A stretch of 63,381 nucleotides of DNA from Natrinema mahii. GTDB taxonomy: Archaea > Halobacteriota > Halobacteria > Halobacteriales > Natrialbaceae. The stretch is taken from the NCBI GenBank assembly GCA_000690595.2, contig JHUT02000012.1, positions 22,660 through 86,040 of the forward strand, read 5' to 3'. Of this stretch, positions 1 through 9,192 are shown piece after piece. Under the pieces are notes generated by a model that saw only the letters and a program-made list of their open reading frames with translations, did no database searches and was not told the origin of the DNA. The position numbers and the translations under genes are program-made. Numbering within the stretch: the stretch's first letter is position 1; each line of letters begins with the position of its first letter.

Positions 1-807
1 CCCCCCGCCGACCCCGATACCGAACCGTCCGAACCATCACTCGAGTCCGAGCCCGACCCGACCGACGGCTCCGAGGACGCCGAGTTCATCGATGCCGACG
101 AACCCGCGACGGCGGCCGCCGGCCCCGCAACCGCCGATCCGGCCGACGCGGACGCCGTCGACGCGGACGACGGCGACCCGGCCGCCCCCGACCTCGAGGC
201 GGCCGAGCCCGACCCGGCCGGAGTCGACGACGAGATCGATCTCCCGACCGACGAGAACGGCGAACCGGTCACCGACGACGGCGAGATCCTCGAGGACGAC
301 GAGCCGGTCGCCGATCCCGACCGCGACCGCGGCGAGTGGCCCGACTCCGACGACGTCGGGCCGCCGGCGGACGAGCCGAACGAACCGACCGACTGGCCCG
401 ACGACGGTCCCGCAGCTGCCGACGACGCGGCCGAGACCGGTACCGAGATCGATCCGGCCGCGATCGAGGACGACGCCGTCCTCCTCGACGACGAGCCGGA
501 CGACCCCGTCGGCGGCGCTGATGCCGGCGAGGCCGCCGACGCCCGCTCCGTAACCGCCGAGCCGCCGACACAGGAGGCGACCGAGGCCGCCGCCGACGCC
601 CCGTCGGAACCGGGAACCGGCATCGAGCGAGCCGAGTCGGTCCCGACGCCAGTCGAGGCCGACAGCGGCCCCGGCGACGACGTGCCAACCGAGTTCTACT
701 GCCCCCGATGTGAGTACGTCGCCGCCGGCGATCGCGGTTCGCTGCGGGCCGGCGACATCTGTCCCGACTGCCGGAAGGGGTATCTCAGCGAACGCGAGCG
801 GCGCTGA
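1..807 (+). CDS. Acidic haloarchaeal protein with C-terminal zinc ribbon, 5' truncated by window edge
   Basis: Frame 1 is open from the first base to the TGA at 805-807, giving 268 visible residues, so the start lies outside the window. Most of the protein is a low-complexity chain rich in Asp, Glu, Pro and Ala, presumably disordered and highly negatively charged. The last 33 or so residues form a compact domain with two CxxC knuckles (CPRC and CPDC, about 18 residues apart), which should bind one zinc. Haloarchaeal proteins of this build usually have a second zinc knuckle at the N terminus, but that part is not visible here. Function unknown. The reading frame is supported by the terminal zinc ribbon and by GC-rich third codon positions; the overlapping frames on both strands give Arg/Pro-rich nonsense. 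Confidence 0.75.
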   Translation, partial: PPADPDTEPSEPSLESEPDPTDGSEDAEFIDADEPATAAAGPATADPADADAVDADDGDPAAPDLEAAEPDPAGVDDEIDLPTDENGEPVTDDGEILEDDEPVADPDRDRGEWPDSDDVGPPADEPNEPTDWPDDGPAAADDAAETGTEIDPAAIEDDAVLLDDEPDDPVGGADAGEAADARSVTAEPPTQEATEAAADAPSEPGTGIERAESVPTPVEADSGPGDDVPTEFYCPRCEYVAAGDRGSLRAGDICPDCRKGYLSERERR

Positions 808-1019
808 CTCCCACGCCTCGGCGGTTCCGAACGATCGCCGCCCGGGTTTCCGCTCCGTCCCCGCCGTCCGGTGTCCGATCGCCGGGCCGTTCGATCGGCG
901 ACGGTCGACCGGATAGCGTCTGCGCCCGGGACCGTTGCTCGCCCCGTCCCTGACAGGTCAGCGGATCGAATCGTTGGCTATGAAAAGAGGTAAACGCGCC
1001 GCCGTGTTTCTCCCAATCC

Positions 1020-1406
1020 ATGAAGGAGTACAAGATGCGTCGCGGTGAATATCTCGAGGAGCGCATTCCGGACATGGAGTCGACGGTCGAGGAGTACTTC
1101 GGCCCGATCACGGGCACCGAGGAGTACAAGGGCAGCGACCTCTACCTCATCGCGGAGCCGGACAACCCCGTCTTCGAGAAGATCGTCGTCGGTGCCGTCG
1201 AGTACTCCGGCAAGAAGGACAAACTCGGCGTCGAGTTCAACGAGCGCGACCCCACCGAACTCGGCCCCGACGAACTCGAGGCCGCGGCCGACGCCGTCGA
1301 CATCAAGAACGACTTCCTGCTCGAGGCGACCGGCCGCGACGCGAAGGCCCGCCGCGACTCGATGAAGCGGAAAGTCGAGGACGATCCGGACCACGATTTC
1401 GACTAA
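1020..1406 (+). CDS. DUF5611 family protein
   Basis: A 128-residue acidic protein, complete from ATG to TAA, with the family-like start MKEYKMRRGEYLEERIP. The first half is predicted alpha/beta (VEEYFGPITG, then a strand ending IVVGAVEYSGKKDKLGVEF), and the C-terminal third is helical and charged. I recognise it as the haloarchaeal DUF5611 family, whose function is unknown. It is a single gene; the region before it has no coding frame. A perfect long hairpin begins directly at its stop codon and may end its transcript. Confidence 0.75.
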   Translation: MKEYKMRRGEYLEERIPDMESTVEEYFGPITGTEEYKGSDLYLIAEPDNPVFEKIVVGAVEYSGKKDKLGVEFNERDPTELGPDELEAAADAVDIKNDFLLEATGRDAKARRDSMKRKVEDDPDHDFD

Positions 1407-1483
1407 CGAACTTTTGCGCTGCGTTCTGAGCGGACGGCTGCGCCGATAGCGCAGCCGTCCGCTCGTCACTCGGCAAAAGTTCG
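1407..1483. repeat. Nested inverted repeat directly behind the DUF5611 gene
   Basis: Two sets of arms are visible. The outer arms are an exact 11-bp pair at 1407-1417 and 1473-1483. The inner arms are an exact 16-bp pair at 1428-1443 and 1449-1464, closed by the 5-nt loop CGATA. Transcribed from either side it would form a very stable hairpin. Its position right after the stop codon suggests a role in 3' end formation, but a REP-like repeat is equally possible. Confidence 0.7.
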
Positions 1484-1772
1484 ATCAAAAACACTCCTCC
1501 CTCCGTTTCGGGGCGCGCTGCGCCCCTCCACATCGGTCGTCGGTCCGCTCGCTCAGCCCGTCTCGCGGCCGTCGGCCGCTCGACTGTCCGCGGCGCGAAG
1601 CGCCGCGCACGGCTTCGCTCGCGGTCGGAATCGGGTGGTGGCCTGCCCTCCCCCGAGTCGGGCGACTCACCGCGGGTGCGGTGAGCCGCCCGCCCGGCCA
1701 CGGCACCGCCCGTGACGTGGCCTTCCCTGTTGCTTCGTAACGGCTTTGATCGCCGCGTCGAAGTATTCGGTA
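1484..1772. other. Non-coding stretch
   Basis: This is about 290 bp between the nested hairpin and the next start codon. It holds several short GC-rich inverted repeats (for example ggggcgc-gct-gcgcccc near 1511) but no convincing reading frame. Long open frames on the minus strand here are Arg-rich and look like shadows of GC-rich DNA. Confidence 0.4.
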
Positions 1773-1958
1773 ATGGAACCACAGGCGTTTCTCGCGGCGA
1801 CGCTGGTCGCTCACGTCGGCTTCGCGATCTTCGTGACCGCCCACGGCCACCTGACCGGGCGCGACCCCGGCAAGTGGCCGTTCGTGACGCTGGCGTTCGG
1901 CCTGGCCGGGATCGCCGCCTACTTCTTCTACGACGAGTCGGCGGACTCGAGTCCGTGA
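1773..1958 (+). CDS. Small two-helix membrane protein, haloarchaeal
   Basis: A 61-residue protein starting at the ATG at 1773. An upstream in-frame ATG at 1746 would add an unconvincing leader. There are two hydrophobic segments, residues about 5-25 (FLAATLVAHVGFAIFVTAH) and about 37-52 (FVTLAFGLAGIAAYFFY), joined by a short polar loop, with an acidic C terminus. It ends exactly next to the 3' end of the convergent symporter gene. It resembles the many short conserved membrane proteins of haloarchaea; function unknown. Confidence 0.6.
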   Translation: MEPQAFLAATLVAHVGFAIFVTAHGHLTGRDPGKWPFVTLAFGLAGIAAYFFYDESADSSP

Positions 1959-3290
1959 TCAGTCACCGGCTGCGACGCCGTCCTCGCCGTCGGCGCTTGC
2001 GTGCGAGCCGTCGGCCCACACTCCTTCTGTGAGGTCGATTCCGCCGGTCCACTTGCCGACGACCGACGCGACGGCGAGGTCGCCGGTGACGTTGTTCGTC
2101 GTCGCGATCCGGCCGAGGATCGGGTCGACGCCCGCGACGAAGCCGACGATCTCGAGGGGGAGTCCGACGGCGTTCAGAATGACGGTCAGCATGATGAGCC
2201 CGGCACCGGGGACCCCGGCAGTGCCGATACTGATCAGGATCACGGTCGCGAGGACGAGCAACTGATCGCCGAGGCCGAGCGACACGCCGACCATGTTCGC
2301 GGCAAAGACCACCGTCACGGCCTGCCTGATCGCGGCTCCGTCCATGTTGATCGTCGCTCCGAGCGGGAGGGCGAAGCCGTAGACCGACTCGTCGATCCGC
2401 AGGTTCCGTTCGGCGTCGGTGATCGTCACCGGCAGCGTCCCGCTCGAGGAGCGGATGGTAAAGGCCGTTACCATCGCGTCTTTCGCCCCGTCGAGAAACG
2501 CGAGCGGCGACTGACCGAGGATGCCGACGGTCATCACGCCCAGATAGGTGACGGTCATGTGGATCGCGATGCCGATCGCGATGACGCCGACGAGCGCGCC
2601 CAGTTGCACGATCGCGCCGACCCCCTCGGTTCCGATCGCGGCGGCCATGAGCGCGAAGACGCCGACGACGCCGTACTCCATGACGCCCCAGACGATCGTG
2701 AACAGCGCCTGCGTGCCGGCGTCGATAAACGCGAAGAAGCCGTCGATCGCGTCCGCGATCGGCTCTTCGGTCGTCGACTCGCGGACGATCGTCAACGCCA
2801 ACCCGAAGACGATAACCGCGAAGATCGTCGCCAGGATCTCACCGTTGACCATCGCGGCCAGCGGATTCTCGGGGACGATACCGAGGACGACCTCGGAGAC
2901 GGTCGGTGGCTCGGCCTGCTGGGCCTCGCCACCGGTGAACTCCACGGCCGTGCCGGGATCGAACAGGTTCGCGACTGCCAGCCCGATCAGGGCCGCGATC
3001 GTCGTCGTCGCGGCGTAGAGGGCGACGGTCAGCCCGCCGACCTTCCCGAGTTTCGACGGCGTCAGCTCGCGCATCCCTCCGAGCAGCGTAAAGACGATCA
3101 GCGGGATGATCAGCATCTCGAGCAACCGCAAGAAGAGATCGCCGAGCGGGCTGAGAACGGCGGCGCGTTCGCCGGCGATGGCTCCGAGCGCGGTCCCGAG
3201 GACGAACGCGACCGCGATACGGTAGATGATCGGAATCGAGCGATACTGCCCCCACGTCCGTCGCGGCAACGACTCCTGTGCCGTAGTCAT
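1959..3290 (-). CDS. Dicarboxylate/amino acid:cation symporter (DAACS, GltPh-like)
   Basis: A 443-residue secondary transporter of the sodium/proton-coupled glutamate-aspartate-dicarboxylate family. It should import acidic amino acids or C4-dicarboxylates across the cytoplasmic membrane. Family hallmarks are present: the serine-rich hairpin motif SSSGTLPVT near residue 273 and the unwound-helix motif NMDGAAI around residue 313, which in the family contacts sodium and substrate. Six N-terminal hydrophobic segments precede the re-entrant loop region, as in GltPh. A GTG two codons upstream (3296) is a possible start; the ATG at 3290 gives the more usual N terminus MTTAQ. It is a single gene facing away from pitA. 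Confidence 0.88.
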   Translation of the reverse strand: MTTAQESLPRRTWGQYRSIPIIYRIAVAFVLGTALGAIAGERAAVLSPLGDLFLRLLEMLIIPLIVFTLLGGMRELTPSKLGKVGGLTVALYAATTTIAALIGLAVANLFDPGTAVEFTGGEAQQAEPPTVSEVVLGIVPENPLAAMVNGEILATIFAVIVFGLALTIVRESTTEEPIADAIDGFFAFIDAGTQALFTIVWGVMEYGVVGVFALMAAAIGTEGVGAIVQLGALVGVIAIGIAIHMTVTYLGVMTVGILGQSPLAFLDGAKDAMVTAFTIRSSSGTLPVTITDAERNLRIDESVYGFALPLGATINMDGAAIRQAVTVVFAANMVGVSLGLGDQLLVLATVILISIGTAGVPGAGLIMLTVILNAVGLPLEIVGFVAGVDPILGRIATTNNVTGDLAVASVVGKWTGGIDLTEGVWADGSHASADGEDGVAAGD

Positions 3291-3392
3291 CGGCACACCC
3301 TATGAACGGGACCGATCAACCCGTGTCGTTACCGGTGAGACTGTCCCACACCTATGACGGTTGGTCGTGACGGGGGCGGAGACGGGACCGCT

Positions 3393-4880
3393 TTAGGCCA
3401 GGAAGACGTGTCGCGGTCGGTCTGCGAGGACGTCCCGTCCGAACTCGACGGTCTCCGAGAAGGCGTCGCTCCGGAAGAACGTCATGGCGTCCTCCCGGGA
3501 GTCCCAGCGGCTGGCGATGAACATGTCGTTTTCGTCCTCGCGGTTGACCAGCAGGTCGGTCTTGCGATGGCCGTCCATGTCGGCGAGGACGTCACCGACG
3601 TCGTCGAAGGTCCCGACGAAGTCCCCGCGGTGTTCGGGCTTGACCGTGTAGAACATCCCCATCGTCCCCCACGAGTCGTCCTCGTCGTCACCGGCCTGTC
3701 GGACGACGTCGGGCAGTTCGGCGAGGAACCCGGCGGCCGTGTTGGCGGCCCGGTCGGTCTCCCAGAGGCTGACGACTGCGGTTTCGCTGTCCGCGTTCTG
3801 GGCCTCGTAGACCGCCGTCTTCACGTGGGTGTCGTAATGGTCGAAGTTCTCCCGGTAGCCGTCGACCTCTTCGAACAGTTCGTCGGGATCAGCGTCCGAG
3901 TAGAGGACGACCGCGTGGACGTCCTCGCCGTGGGGCTGGCCCGCGTAGATGCCCTCGTCCTCGAGTTCGTCGCGGACGCCCCCGCTCTCGTCGCCGCGGC
4001 TCGAGTCCGACCCGTCGCCGTGGTGGTGGCCGCCGGACCCGCCGTGGTGGCCCTCGGTGTCACCGCCGGCGTGGTGATGAGGCTCCTCGCCGTCGGCCGG
4101 CACGCGGTCGCCGGCCAGGAAGGCCCCGAGGTCCGCCGGCGGGAACCGCCGCGCCGAGAGGAATCGGCCGAACTCGGCGAAGCGGGAACTCGAGGGGTCA
4201 AAGCGCATCTCGTAGAGCAGTTCCTTGACGTCGGTCGGGTCGTCGCCGAACAGGGTCACGCCCCACTCGAAGTCGTCGAGCCCGACGCTGCCGGTGATGA
4301 TCTGGGTGACGCGGCCGGCGTAGTCCTTGCCGATCTCGCCGTGGTTCGAGAGGTAGTCCGCCCGCTCGTCGAATGGCAGTTCGTACCAGTTGTGGTCCGG
4401 CCCGCGGCGCTTGCTCATCGGGTAGAAACTGAGGAACTCGCCGTCGGGAATCTCGGGTTTGAGCCGGGACTCGATGTAGCGCTCGAGGCCGGCGTCCTCG
4501 ACCTCGCTGTCCTCGTCGAAGTAGTCCTCGGACATATAGCCCGAGACCTCAGTGACCGACACGTAGGAGTCGGCTCGCTCGGTGAACTCCGCGAGCGCGG
4601 TGTGTTCGAACCGCCGCTCGAGCGCGTCGATGTCGCCGAGGGTGGGTCGGAGATGGAGGACGAGCAGGTCGGCCTTGTGGCCGAGAACGGCGAACGTCGC
4701 CGAATCGCCCTCGTCGGCGTCGTCGACGGCCTCGCTGGCCTCGAGATAGTCGATGCCCTCCTCGATGGCCCGCTCGCGTCGCCGCTCCGGAGCGGCGCGC
4801 CAGGCGTCCCAGTCGATCGACCGGAAATCGTGGAGCACGTACCAGCCTTCTTCGGTCTGCGGTGGTCGCCGTCGTTCCAT
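3393..4880 (-). CDS. pitA: Heme-binding protein PitA: chlorite dismutase-like domain fused to ABM-type domain
   Basis: A 495-residue two-part protein. The N-terminal part (about 1-250) is a chlorite-dismutase/HemQ-like heme domain, with the NWYELPF stretch and a conserved HG near residue 180 that fits the heme-ligand helix of the family. A glycine/histidine-rich linker follows (about 255-290, with HHH and HH clusters), then a C-terminal antibiotic-biosynthesis-monooxygenase-like ferredoxin-fold domain. This Cld plus ABM fusion is the known haloarchaeal PitA. HemQ relatives decarboxylate coproheme, but the reaction of PitA is not settled by sequence. The start is the ATG at 4880; the open frame runs further upstream but that part is not family-like. 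It is divergent from the PadR gene at 5038. Confidence 0.88.
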   Translation of the reverse strand: MERRRPPQTEEGWYVLHDFRSIDWDAWRAAPERRRERAIEEGIDYLEASEAVDDADEGDSATFAVLGHKADLLVLHLRPTLGDIDALERRFEHTALAEFTERADSYVSVTEVSGYMSEDYFDEDSEVEDAGLERYIESRLKPEIPDGEFLSFYPMSKRRGPDHNWYELPFDERADYLSNHGEIGKDYAGRVTQIITGSVGLDDFEWGVTLFGDDPTDVKELLYEMRFDPSSSRFAEFGRFLSARRFPPADLGAFLAGDRVPADGEEPHHHAGGDTEGHHGGSGGHHHGDGSDSSRGDESGGVRDELEDEGIYAGQPHGEDVHAVVLYSDADPDELFEEVDGYRENFDHYDTHVKTAVYEAQNADSETAVVSLWETDRAANTAAGFLAELPDVVRQAGDDEDDSWGTMGMFYTVKPEHRGDFVGTFDDVGDVLADMDGHRKTDLLVNREDENDMFIASRWDSREDAMTFFRSDAFSETVEFGRDVLADRPRHVFLA

Positions 4881-5037
4881 AGTTGCGGGTTGGAACCGGG
4901 CGCTCAAGAAGGACCGGATTTCGGTTGACAGTTTCGGGGCCGACCGCCGCCACCAGATCAACCGATACCGAACCTGCACCGTCCGTTCTCGACGTGACCG
5001 AAACCCTTTAGCGCCGTCCGTTTTATCCCCGAGACAC
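4881..5037. promoter_or_regulatory. Divergent promoter region pitA / padR-type regulator
   Basis: 157 bp separate the two divergent start codons. For the plus strand a TATA-like ccctttagc at about 5004-5012 lies some 30 nt before the ATG, which would give a leaderless mRNA. The shared promoter makes local control of pitA by the PadR protein plausible; no clear operator palindrome was found. Confidence 0.4.
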
Positions 5038-5562
5038 ATGCGGAAAAGTGGCCCGCCGAAAGGACTCATCGCCTATCTCGTCCTCGAGCTGCTCGCGGAG
5101 AAACCGCGGTACGGGTACGAGATTCTCAAGGAGATCTGCGAGATCAGCGGCGGTCACTGGGAGCCGTCCTACGGCTCGGTCTACCCCATCCTCTACAAGT
5201 TCGAGGAGAAGGGCTGGGCCGAGCGCATCGAACGCGAGGACGAACCCGACCGGAAGTACTTCGAACTGACCGCCGAGGGGCAGGCGGAACTCGAGGACCG
5301 CCGCGAGACGGGCGCGGAGAAGGCCCGGGACTTCGCGGACGTCATCCTCGGCTTTTTCCACGTCTACGCCGCCTTCTCGACGGACGACCGGTTCGAGATC
5401 CCCCCGATGGACGGCGAGTGGCACTTCGACGAGGCGTTCAGCCGCTGGGTCGTCGAACAGGTCGTCCGCCACTACGAACACTACTTCGATACCGAGTTCG
5501 AACGCCTCGAGGCGACGCCCGAGGAGTTCTACGAGCGCCACGGTGTCGAGCAGGAAGAGTGA
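5038..5562 (+). CDS. PadR family transcriptional regulator
   Basis: A 174-residue protein. Residues about 5-85 form the PadR winged helix-turn-helix, with the hallmark LLAEKPRYGYEILKEI and a recognition segment ending in SYGSVYPILYKFEEKGW, then the wing (RKYFELTAEG). The C-terminal half is helical, as in the dimerising part of PadR proteins. Family members usually repress a neighbouring gene and respond to a ligand; the divergent heme protein gene is the obvious candidate target (inference). The ATG at 5038 is chosen because the conserved domain starts immediately after it and a TATA-like box lies about 30 nt upstream. Confidence 0.85.
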   Translation: MRKSGPPKGLIAYLVLELLAEKPRYGYEILKEICEISGGHWEPSYGSVYPILYKFEEKGWAERIEREDEPDRKYFELTAEGQAELEDRRETGAEKARDFADVILGFFHVYAAFSTDDRFEIPPMDGEWHFDEAFSRWVVEQVVRHYEHYFDTEFERLEATPEEFYERHGVEQEE

Positions 5563-5593
5563 GAGAGCGGGCCGAGCAGTCGGTCGACGCCCG

Positions 5594-7435
5594 CTACCCC
5601 GAGACCAACTGCGGCCCGAACAGTAACATGAGGAAGCTCACGAGCATCGTCACGCCGACCGTGGTCGTCACGACTCGGACCATTCCGCGGGTCGCGTCGA
5701 TCGGGAGCCGCGAGATGACCGCCTCGGTACTCGTCCGGAGGATGTGGCCGCCGTCCAGCGGGAACGCCGGGATGCAGTTGAAAAAGCCAAGCTGGAGGTT
5801 GATCCAGCCGGTCCAGAACAGCAGATTCGCCAGCAGGAAGACGGTCCCGTCGCCGAACGCGCCGAGGAGCCCCTGTGCCTCGTAGAAATTCTGAATCCCG
5901 CCGGTGAACCCGGCGAAGTTGAACGGCAGCGCGCCGCTGACGCCCATCACCGGCAACAGGATTGCGAGCCCCACTTTCCCGAGGAACGTGTCGGTAATCG
6001 GTCCGAACCGCGTGTCGCCATCGCCGCCGAGCAGCCCCAGGTACTCGTCAGCGGGATAGAGCTGGACCCCGATGTCGCTGACCGCCACGCCGGACGTTCC
6101 CTGGTACGGCTGAATGCCGAGGAACCCGCTGTCGGATCGCGGATGCTCGTCGAGGGTCACCTCGTAGCTTCCCCGCTCGTCACCGAGATAGCCCGCGACC
6201 GCGACCTCCTGTCCGGGCTCGGTGTCCTCGAGGAGGTCGGCCAGCTCCGCGTAGCTGTGGACCCGTTCGCCGTCGAACCGGGTGATGACCATCGTCTCGT
6301 CGGTCGGCCCGGTCTCGGCCTCGAGCGGTTCGTCGTCGACGACCGAGACGGCGGCCCCGACGGTCACCTCGCGCTCGATTCGGTCGCCGCCGTCGGCGGG
6401 GTCGATCGTCAGGCTCACACGCTCGTTCTCGCCGACGGCGTCGAAGAAGCCGCGTTCGGTCGCGACCGTTTGCCCGTCGACGGCGCGGATCTCGTCGCCG
6501 GTCGACAGGTCGGTCGGCCCGTCGTCGATCGCCGCGGTCACGAGCAGGGATCGGTCGACGGTCACCGTCTCCTCGCCGTTGAGTTCGACGGCGACCTGCT
6601 CGCCGCTCGTGGCCTCGAGGCGGTCCGCGAGGTCGTCGTTGCCCTCGACGGCGGTGCCGTTGATCGCCGTGATGCGGTCGTTGGGTTCGATCCCGGCGTC
6701 GGCAGCGGGGGAGTCGGAGGCGACGCCGCCGACGGCGGCCCCGGAGGCGACGCCAATCGAGCCGACGACAGGGCCGAAAAGCAAGGCGAAGGCAAGCAGC
6801 GTGATCGCGAAGTTGTTCGTGACGCCGGCGGCGAACATCCGGGTCTGGCCGCCGCGGGAGGCAGACTTGCTGCTCTCCTGATCGGGCTCGACGAACGCGC
6901 CGACCGGGAGGACCGCAAGCATCGCGATTCCCATCGAGTCGATGTCGATGTCCTCGACGCGACAGAGCAGCCCGTGGCCGCCCTCGTGGACGACGAGGCC
7001 GACGAGCAGCCCGAAGACGATTCCGGGCGTGGCAGACAGCGGGAGGAAGTCGTTGACCCCGGGAATCACGAGGACGTTTCGCGGCTGTCGAACGGCGGAC
7101 GTCGCCATTTCCGGCGTCGAGAGCGCGGTGAGCGCCGCCTGGACGAGAAAGACGAACATGCCGATCATCACGACCAGCGCGATACCAACGCCGAGGTTCG
7201 ACCACGCTCGCCAGAACCGTTTGGGGCGAGCGAGCCGATCGAGGAGGGCGCGGCCGCGTTTGGTGTGGAGGGTGAGGATCGGTCCCTGCGTGCCGACGTA
7301 GTCCGGGAGCCGGTCCGCGTTTCGCAGGCCGACGATCGCGGCCCAGTAGCAGAGGAGACCGATCAGGACCCACGTGAGGAGTTCGGAGCCGTATATTGCA
7401 GGGGGCGAGACGAAACCGAGGGAACCGTGATCCAT
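5594..7435 (-). CDS. Site-2 protease family metalloprotease with PDZ domains
   Basis: A 613-residue polytopic membrane zinc protease of family M50, expected to cut membrane-spanning substrates. The zinc motif HEGGH is at residues 150-154. The second conserved motif, NCIPAFPLDGG, begins at 553 and puts the third ligand Asp at 561. Between them lie a short membrane segment after about residue 200 and two PDZ-like regions (about 230-420; the first includes PAADAGIEPNDRITAINGT). Hydrophobic segments surround both motifs. It runs convergent to the PadR gene and same-strand with lysS upstream, separated by about 45 bp. The substrate cannot be deduced from context. Confidence 0.88.
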   Translation of the reverse strand: MDHGSLGFVSPPAIYGSELLTWVLIGLLCYWAAIVGLRNADRLPDYVGTQGPILTLHTKRGRALLDRLARPKRFWRAWSNLGVGIALVVMIGMFVFLVQAALTALSTPEMATSAVRQPRNVLVIPGVNDFLPLSATPGIVFGLLVGLVVHEGGHGLLCRVEDIDIDSMGIAMLAVLPVGAFVEPDQESSKSASRGGQTRMFAAGVTNNFAITLLAFALLFGPVVGSIGVASGAAVGGVASDSPAADAGIEPNDRITAINGTAVEGNDDLADRLEATSGEQVAVELNGEETVTVDRSLLVTAAIDDGPTDLSTGDEIRAVDGQTVATERGFFDAVGENERVSLTIDPADGGDRIEREVTVGAAVSVVDDEPLEAETGPTDETMVITRFDGERVHSYAELADLLEDTEPGQEVAVAGYLGDERGSYEVTLDEHPRSDSGFLGIQPYQGTSGVAVSDIGVQLYPADEYLGLLGGDGDTRFGPITDTFLGKVGLAILLPVMGVSGALPFNFAGFTGGIQNFYEAQGLLGAFGDGTVFLLANLLFWTGWINLQLGFFNCIPAFPLDGGHILRTSTEAVISRLPIDATRGMVRVVTTTVGVTMLVSFLMLLFGPQLVSG

Positions 7436-7479
7436 CGGTACTATCTCGGGCGGGCGTTCTCAAATGGCTTTTGTCTGTC

Positions 7480-9192
7480 CTAGCGCTCCCGCCGGAGCCG
7501 CGCGACGACGAACTCCCGGTCGACCTTCGCGAGGAACGGACCGAGCTTCGGCCCCTGGTCCTCGTCGAAGAACAGCCGGTAGCCAGCCGCGAAGAAGTCG
7601 CCGACGTCGACGTCGTGGCGCTTTGCGGTCTCGTAGATCTCGCCTTGTATCTCGTCGGGGTCGTGGCCCGCTTCGATGAAGTCGGCCAACTCCGCCAGCG
7701 CGTCCTCGGTCGCCGCGTCGAACTCGTGGTCGGGGATCTCGCTGCGCTTGAGTTCGTAGTCGAACTCGTTGCCGGTGCGTCGCGCCCAGTTGCGGGCCTG
7801 CTCGACCCGCTCTAAGGCCGCCTCGACGGCCCACTCGGGCGCGTCGTCGGGGATGTGGCCCTCCCGACGGGCGACCTCCTCGCGCAGGTCGGGGTCGTCG
7901 AACATCCCGAGTACCGCGGCGAACGTGTAGGGCAGCCGGATCCGCTCCTCGCGGGGCGCTTCGACAATGAACGGGTAGACCCGCTCGGCGAAGGCTCGCT
8001 CGTCCTCGTCGGCCTCGATCTCGCCGAAGTAGACCGCCTCGAGCCGGTCGAACTCGTCGACCAGCTGATCGAGACGCTCGATACTGAAGTCGCGTGCCTT
8101 CACGGGGTCCTTCGCGAAGAAATAGCGCAGGACTTCAGGCTCGAGCAACTCGAGGACGTCCGAGACCAGAATCACGTTGCCGGCCGAGGAGGAGAACGGC
8201 TCGCCGTCGAGGGTGAACCACTCGTAGACCATCGGCACCGGGGGCTCGATCTCGAGGACGTTGCGGGCGACGTCCTGACCGCTGGGCCACGAGCCCTCGG
8301 CGTGGTCCTTCCCGAAGGGCTCGAAGTCGACGCCGAGCAGCTGCCACTGGCCGGGCCACTCGAAGCGCCAGGGGAGTTTCCCCTCCCGCAGCGTGGCGGT
8401 GCCCTCGTGGCCACAGCCCTCGATCGTCTGATCGCCGGCCTCCATGTCGGTACAGCGGTAGTCGACGGTCGGTTCGTCACCGGCCAGATCGACGCTCGTC
8501 ACCGTTTCGGTGACCTTCCCGCACTCCTCGCAGATCGGGTTGAAGGGGACGTAGTCGCCGTCCGCGTCGACTTTGTCCTGATACTTCGAGAGGACCTCGC
8601 TCGCCCGATCGCGGTGTTCGAGGACGAACCGAGTCACGTCATCGAACTCGCCCGACTCGTACAACTCGGTGTTCGAGACCAGCTCGATCGGCACATCCAG
8701 CGCGTCGGCGCTGTCCTGAATGATCGTCGCGAAGTGGTCGCCGTAGGAGTCACAGCAGCCGAACGGATCCGGGATATCGGTGTAGGGCGCGCCGAGGTTC
8801 CGGCCGAGCGCGCCGGCGTCGACCTCGCCGAGATCGACGAGGTTCCCCTCGAGGTCACAGAGGGTTCGGGGCAGTCCTCGGAGCGGGTCGCGGTCGTCGG
8901 CGGTGAAGACCTGACGGACCTCGTGGCCGCGGTCCCGAAGCACCTCGGCGACGAAGTACCCCCGCATGATCTCGTTGACGTTACCCAGGTGGGGGACGCC
9001 CGAGGGCGAGATGCCGCCCTTGATGACGATCGGCTCGTCGGGATCTCGCTCCTCGATCCGGTCTGCCACCGTGTCCGCCCAAAAGGCGTGTCGCGTCTCG
9101 CTTGCGTCCTCGCTCTGGAGCGTATAAGGGCTGATCGCGTCCGACGCCGCCGCGTCTCCGGTCTCCTCGTCGGTATCGCCGTCGGCACTCAT
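7480..9192 (-). CDS. lysS: Lysine--tRNA ligase, class I
   Basis: A 570-residue class I lysyl-tRNA synthetase, the form typical of euryarchaea. It charges tRNA-Lys in the cytoplasm. The HIGH-type signature appears as PSGVPHLGN near residue 66 and the KMSKS-type loop as FSSSAGNVI near residue 340. A zinc-ribbon insertion with CEECG and later CGH is visible at about residues 210-265. The C-terminal helical part recognises the anticodon stem. The start codon overlaps the stop of the upstream pyrH gene by 4 bp (ATGA), so the two are probably translated from one mRNA. Confidence 0.95.
   Translation of the reverse strand: MSADGDTDEETGDAAASDAISPYTLQSEDASETRHAFWADTVADRIEERDPDEPIVIKGGISPSGVPHLGNVNEIMRGYFVAEVLRDRGHEVRQVFTADDRDPLRGLPRTLCDLEGNLVDLGEVDAGALGRNLGAPYTDIPDPFGCCDSYGDHFATIIQDSADALDVPIELVSNTELYESGEFDDVTRFVLEHRDRASEVLSKYQDKVDADGDYVPFNPICEECGKVTETVTSVDLAGDEPTVDYRCTDMEAGDQTIEGCGHEGTATLREGKLPWRFEWPGQWQLLGVDFEPFGKDHAEGSWPSGQDVARNVLEIEPPVPMVYEWFTLDGEPFSSSAGNVILVSDVLELLEPEVLRYFFAKDPVKARDFSIERLDQLVDEFDRLEAVYFGEIEADEDERAFAERVYPFIVEAPREERIRLPYTFAAVLGMFDDPDLREEVARREGHIPDDAPEWAVEAALERVEQARNWARRTGNEFDYELKRSEIPDHEFDAATEDALAELADFIEAGHDPDEIQGEIYETAKRHDVDVGDFFAAGYRLFFDEDQGPKLGPFLAKVDREFVVARLRRER

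Noticed and set aside
269-688. Long Arg-rich open frame on the minus strand over the first gene
   Set aside because: Composition is almost pure Arg/Pro/Ser, as expected for the antisense of Asp/Glu-rich codons; the plus frame ends in a zinc ribbon.
2001-3305. 434-codon plus-strand frame over the symporter
   Set aside because: Antisense shadow with no hydrophobic pattern; the minus strand has clear DAACS motifs.
3354-4928. 524-codon plus-strand frame over pitA
   Set aside because: Val/Leu/Arg-rich mirror of an acidic gene; pitA motifs are on the minus strand.
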